This document shows, piece by piece, positions 62,417 through 64,000 of a stretch of DNA of 64,000 nucleotides. The DNA lies in NCBI RefSeq assembly GCF_900573985.1, contig NZ_UWOK01000001.1, positions 124,001-188,000 of the forward strand, in the 5' to 3' direction. A program made the position numbers and the translations under genes. A model generated the notes under the pieces. The model was not told the origin of the DNA. It did no database searches and was given only the letters and a program-made list of their open reading frames with translations. How positions within the stretch are numbered: position 1 is the stretch's first letter; every line of letters starts with the position of its first letter. Origin of the DNA: Campylobacter showae (GTDB lineage Bacteria; Campylobacterota; Campylobacteria; Campylobacterales; Campylobacteraceae).

Positions 62417-63184
62417 TTGGTAAAAATAGGAATCCACGGCGCAAGCGGTAAAATGGGACGTATGATCATCGAGTGCCTAAAAAACGAACCAAACGCGAAA
62501 CTCAGCGCGGCTTATACGATAGAGCCGCTTGACTTTGCGCTGCCCCAGGACGCCATCCTCACGGATAAATTTGACGAGCTTTTCGCAAATTGTGACGTCG
62601 TTATCGACTTTACGATCAAAGATGGCGCGATAAACCTGCTAAACTACGCCCGCACCGACCCAAAACCGCTAGTTATCGGCACGACGGGTCTTGGCGAGGA
62701 CGGCGCGAACCTGCTCAAGCTCGCAAGCGCGGCGATGCCGATACTCTACGCCACCAACATGAGCCTTGGCGTAGCGGTTTTAAACCGATTGACAGCGCTT
62801 GCGTCAAAGGCATTGCGCGAATTTGACGCCGAGATCGTCGAGCAGCACCACAGGCACAAAAAAGACGCTCCAAGCGGCACGGCGCTGACACTTGGTGAAC
62901 GCGTAGCAGCGGCTAGAGGATTAAATCTAAAAGACGTTTTAGTAACGGGCAGAGACGGGCTAGTCGGAGCTCGCAGCAAGGACGAGATCGCGATCCTAGC
63001 CGCGCGAGGCGGCGACGTCGTGGGCAGGCATACGGTCGGATTTTACAACGAGGGCGAGTTTATCGAGCTAAATCACACCGCAACTAGCCGTGCGACCTTT
63101 GCCAAGGGTGCTATAAAGGCGGCTATTTGGGTTGCAGGACAGCAAAGCGGGTTGTACGGGATAGATGATTGCCTTGGGCTGTAA
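62417..63184 (+). CDS. dapB: 4-hydroxy-tetrahydrodipicolinate reductase
   Basis: Reduces HTPA in the diaminopimelate/lysine pathway, the same pathway as lysA at the left edge. It is 255 residues. NAD(P) motif [15 protein letters not shown] near 3-17, GTTGL near 95, and the catalytic [19 protein letters not shown] near 146-164. TTG start preceded by AAAGGATAAA. Confidence 0.96.
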   Translation: MVKIGIHGASGKMGRMIIECLKNEPNAKLSAAYTIEPLDFALPQDAILTDKFDELFANCDVVIDFTIKDGAINLLNYARTDPKPLVIGTTGLGEDGANLLKLASAAMPILYATNMSLGVAVLNRLTALASKALREFDAEIVEQHHRHKKDAPSGTALTLGERVAAARGLNLKDVLVTGRDGLVGARSKDEIAILAARGGDVVGRHTVGFYNEGEFIELNHTATSRATFAKGAIKAAIWVAGQQSGLYGIDDCLGL

Positions 63185-63494
63185 CGATAACGGCTTATCT
63201 CGCGAGCGGCCTTTGAAAGAGCTTGAAAATTCGGGCTTGCGGCAGACCGCACGTCTAGCCTCGCCCAAATTTTCTGCGCAACTTTCAAATTCATCTCGCG
63301 ATATTTCACCTTATTTTTTATGTTAAATTTTAATATTTTCTTGAAAATTACAGAAAATCGGCGGCGATATTTTTGACTTAGGCGAGGCGAAATTTAAATT
63401 TTAAGCGCAGGCTAGACATAAAGTCTGCCGAGCTTGAAATTTAAATTTTAACGAAGTATAAGACAGAAAATAACACCCCTAAAAAAGGAAAAAA
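63185..63494. promoter_or_regulatory. Spacer upstream of purF with inverted and direct repeats
   Basis: 310 bases without an ORF. CGGCAGAC-N5-GTCTAGCC (63240-63260) and its exact reversed form GGCTAGAC-N5-GTCTGCCG (63410-63430) face each other about 150 bases apart. GCCTCGCC (63258-63265) is mirrored by GGCGAGGC (63381-63388). GAAATTTAAATTTTAA occurs twice in direct order (63389-63404 and 63436-63451). Just before purF, AAAAAAGG precedes the start. The structures could be a transcriptional attenuation element or a dispersed repeat pair; I see no known purine riboswitch. Confidence 0.45.
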
Positions 63495-64000
63495 ATGTGT
63501 GCGATAGTTGGAGTGATTAATTCTAAAGATGCGGCAAAAACGGCATATTATGCGCTATTTGCCATGCAACACCGAGGCCAGGAAGCAAGCGGCATCAGCG
63601 CATGCGAGAACGGCCGTATAGAAACCGTCAAAGGCCGCGGGCTAGTTACCGAAGTCTTTGACAAGACGAACCTCGAGAGTCTAAAAGGCGATATGGCGAT
63701 CGGCCACAACCGCTACGCCACCGCAGGCAAAAACTCCGCCGCCGATGCCCAGCCCATCGCGGCAAACTACTCGCTAGGCCAAGTCTCTATCGTGCACAAC
63801 GGCAACCTCGTAAACAAAGACGAAGTCCGCAACGCGCTGATCGCCGAAGGCGCGATATTTCAGAGCAATATGGACACCGAAAACATCGTGCATCTCATCG
63901 CTAGAAGTCGCAGCGAACATCTACAAGACCGCATCGTAGCGGCGCTAAAACAGATCAAAGGCGCCTACTGCCTACTCATCCAGTCGCGACATAAAATTTT
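63495..64000 (+). CDS. purF: Amidophosphoribosyltransferase, N-terminal part
   Basis: First committed enzyme of purine synthesis, forming phosphoribosylamine from PRPP and glutamine. The window shows 168 codons; the gene continues past the right edge. It has the nucleophile Cys2 (MCAIVGVINS) exposed after Met removal, AMQHRGQEASGISA near 23-36, IGHNRYATAGKN near 70, VHNGNLVN near 99 and SNMDTENIVHLIARS near 122, the Ntn glutaminase domain. AAAAAAGGA precedes the start. Confidence 0.95.
   Translation, partial: MCAIVGVINSKDAAKTAYYALFAMQHRGQEASGISACENGRIETVKGRGLVTEVFDKTNLESLKGDMAIGHNRYATAGKNSAADAQPIAANYSLGQVSIVHNGNLVNKDEVRNALIAEGAIFQSNMDTENIVHLIARSRSEHLQDRIVAALKQIKGAYCLLIQSRHKI

Noticed and set aside
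1..64000. tRNA, rRNA, CRISPR arrays, complete insertion sequences, long poly-G phase-variation tracts
   Set aside because: I looked for these by eye and found none; a covariance-model or repeat search could still reveal small cases.

Overview
The window reads as chromosomal DNA of a Campylobacter (Campylobacterota), probably one of the higher-GC species such as the rectus/showae/curvus/concisus group; the species is an inference. The support is gene order as I remember it from Campylobacter jejuni (pheA-lysA-lptG-pth-rplY; tal-serB-cheW-cheA-cheV-lpxH-greA-lpxB; carB-mreC-mreB-clpX-lpxA-fabZ; moaA-queE-queD through hom, trxA and trxB; dapB-purF), a CheA with a fused receiver domain, an NrfA with five CxxCH hemes, short AT-rich spacers full of AAATTT, and frequent TTG starts.

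Layout. 1-17,094 is almost entirely minus strand: nrfHA at the upstream end, then a long run of closely packed genes for lipid A (lpxB, lpxH), transcription (greA), chemotaxis (cheV, cheA, cheW), serine and pentose phosphate metabolism (serB, tal), an orphan PilT-type ATPase with a large N-terminal extension, translation (rplY, pth), LPS export (lptG), and lysine and phenylalanine synthesis (lysA, pheA). 17,489-24,213 is plus strand: surE, a ThiF/TcdA-like gene, mobA, pldA, a frameshifted YwqK/MORN-type gene, an SMI1/KNR4 protein, a MenA-like prenyltransferase and a YceI protein. 24,499-33,056 is mostly minus strand and accessory in character: a glycerate kinase and GntP permease pair, an unknown AT-rich membrane protein, a truncated duplicate of an ankyrin-gene 5' end, a YrdC-domain protein, an EamA transporter, and a DpnII-type restriction-modification locus next to a GyrI-like protein. 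33,242-43,463 is a core minus-strand block (carB, mreC, mreB, clpX, lpxA, fabZ, queH, miaA). 43,554-57,711 is a core plus-strand block ending at trxB. It is followed by the full ankyrin gene, a minus-strand M16 peptidase, dapB and the start of purF.

The main discovery is at 31,362-32,183. A DpnII-type restriction endonuclease gene is present in three pieces. The N- and C-terminal pieces are on the minus strand and the roughly 300 bp middle piece is inverted onto the plus strand. The junctions are a pair of inverted repeats sharing a perfect 14 bp core. Flipping the segment between them restores one uninterrupted 273-residue reading frame. This looks like a DNA-inversion ON/OFF switch built inside a restriction enzyme gene, captured in the OFF state, with its DpnA-like methyltransferase intact downstream. 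No recombinase gene is evident in the window.

Other notable points are a 185 bp inverted duplication linking 28.7-28.9 kb with 57.8-58.0 kb, a probable single-base frameshift in the YwqK-like gene, two 9 bp direct repeats 20 bp apart between nrfH and surE, two different quinone-type prenyltransferases, a QueE with unusual cysteine spacing, and an unexplained GC-rich structured spacer near 42.3 kb. I saw no tRNA, rRNA, CRISPR array or complete insertion sequence.
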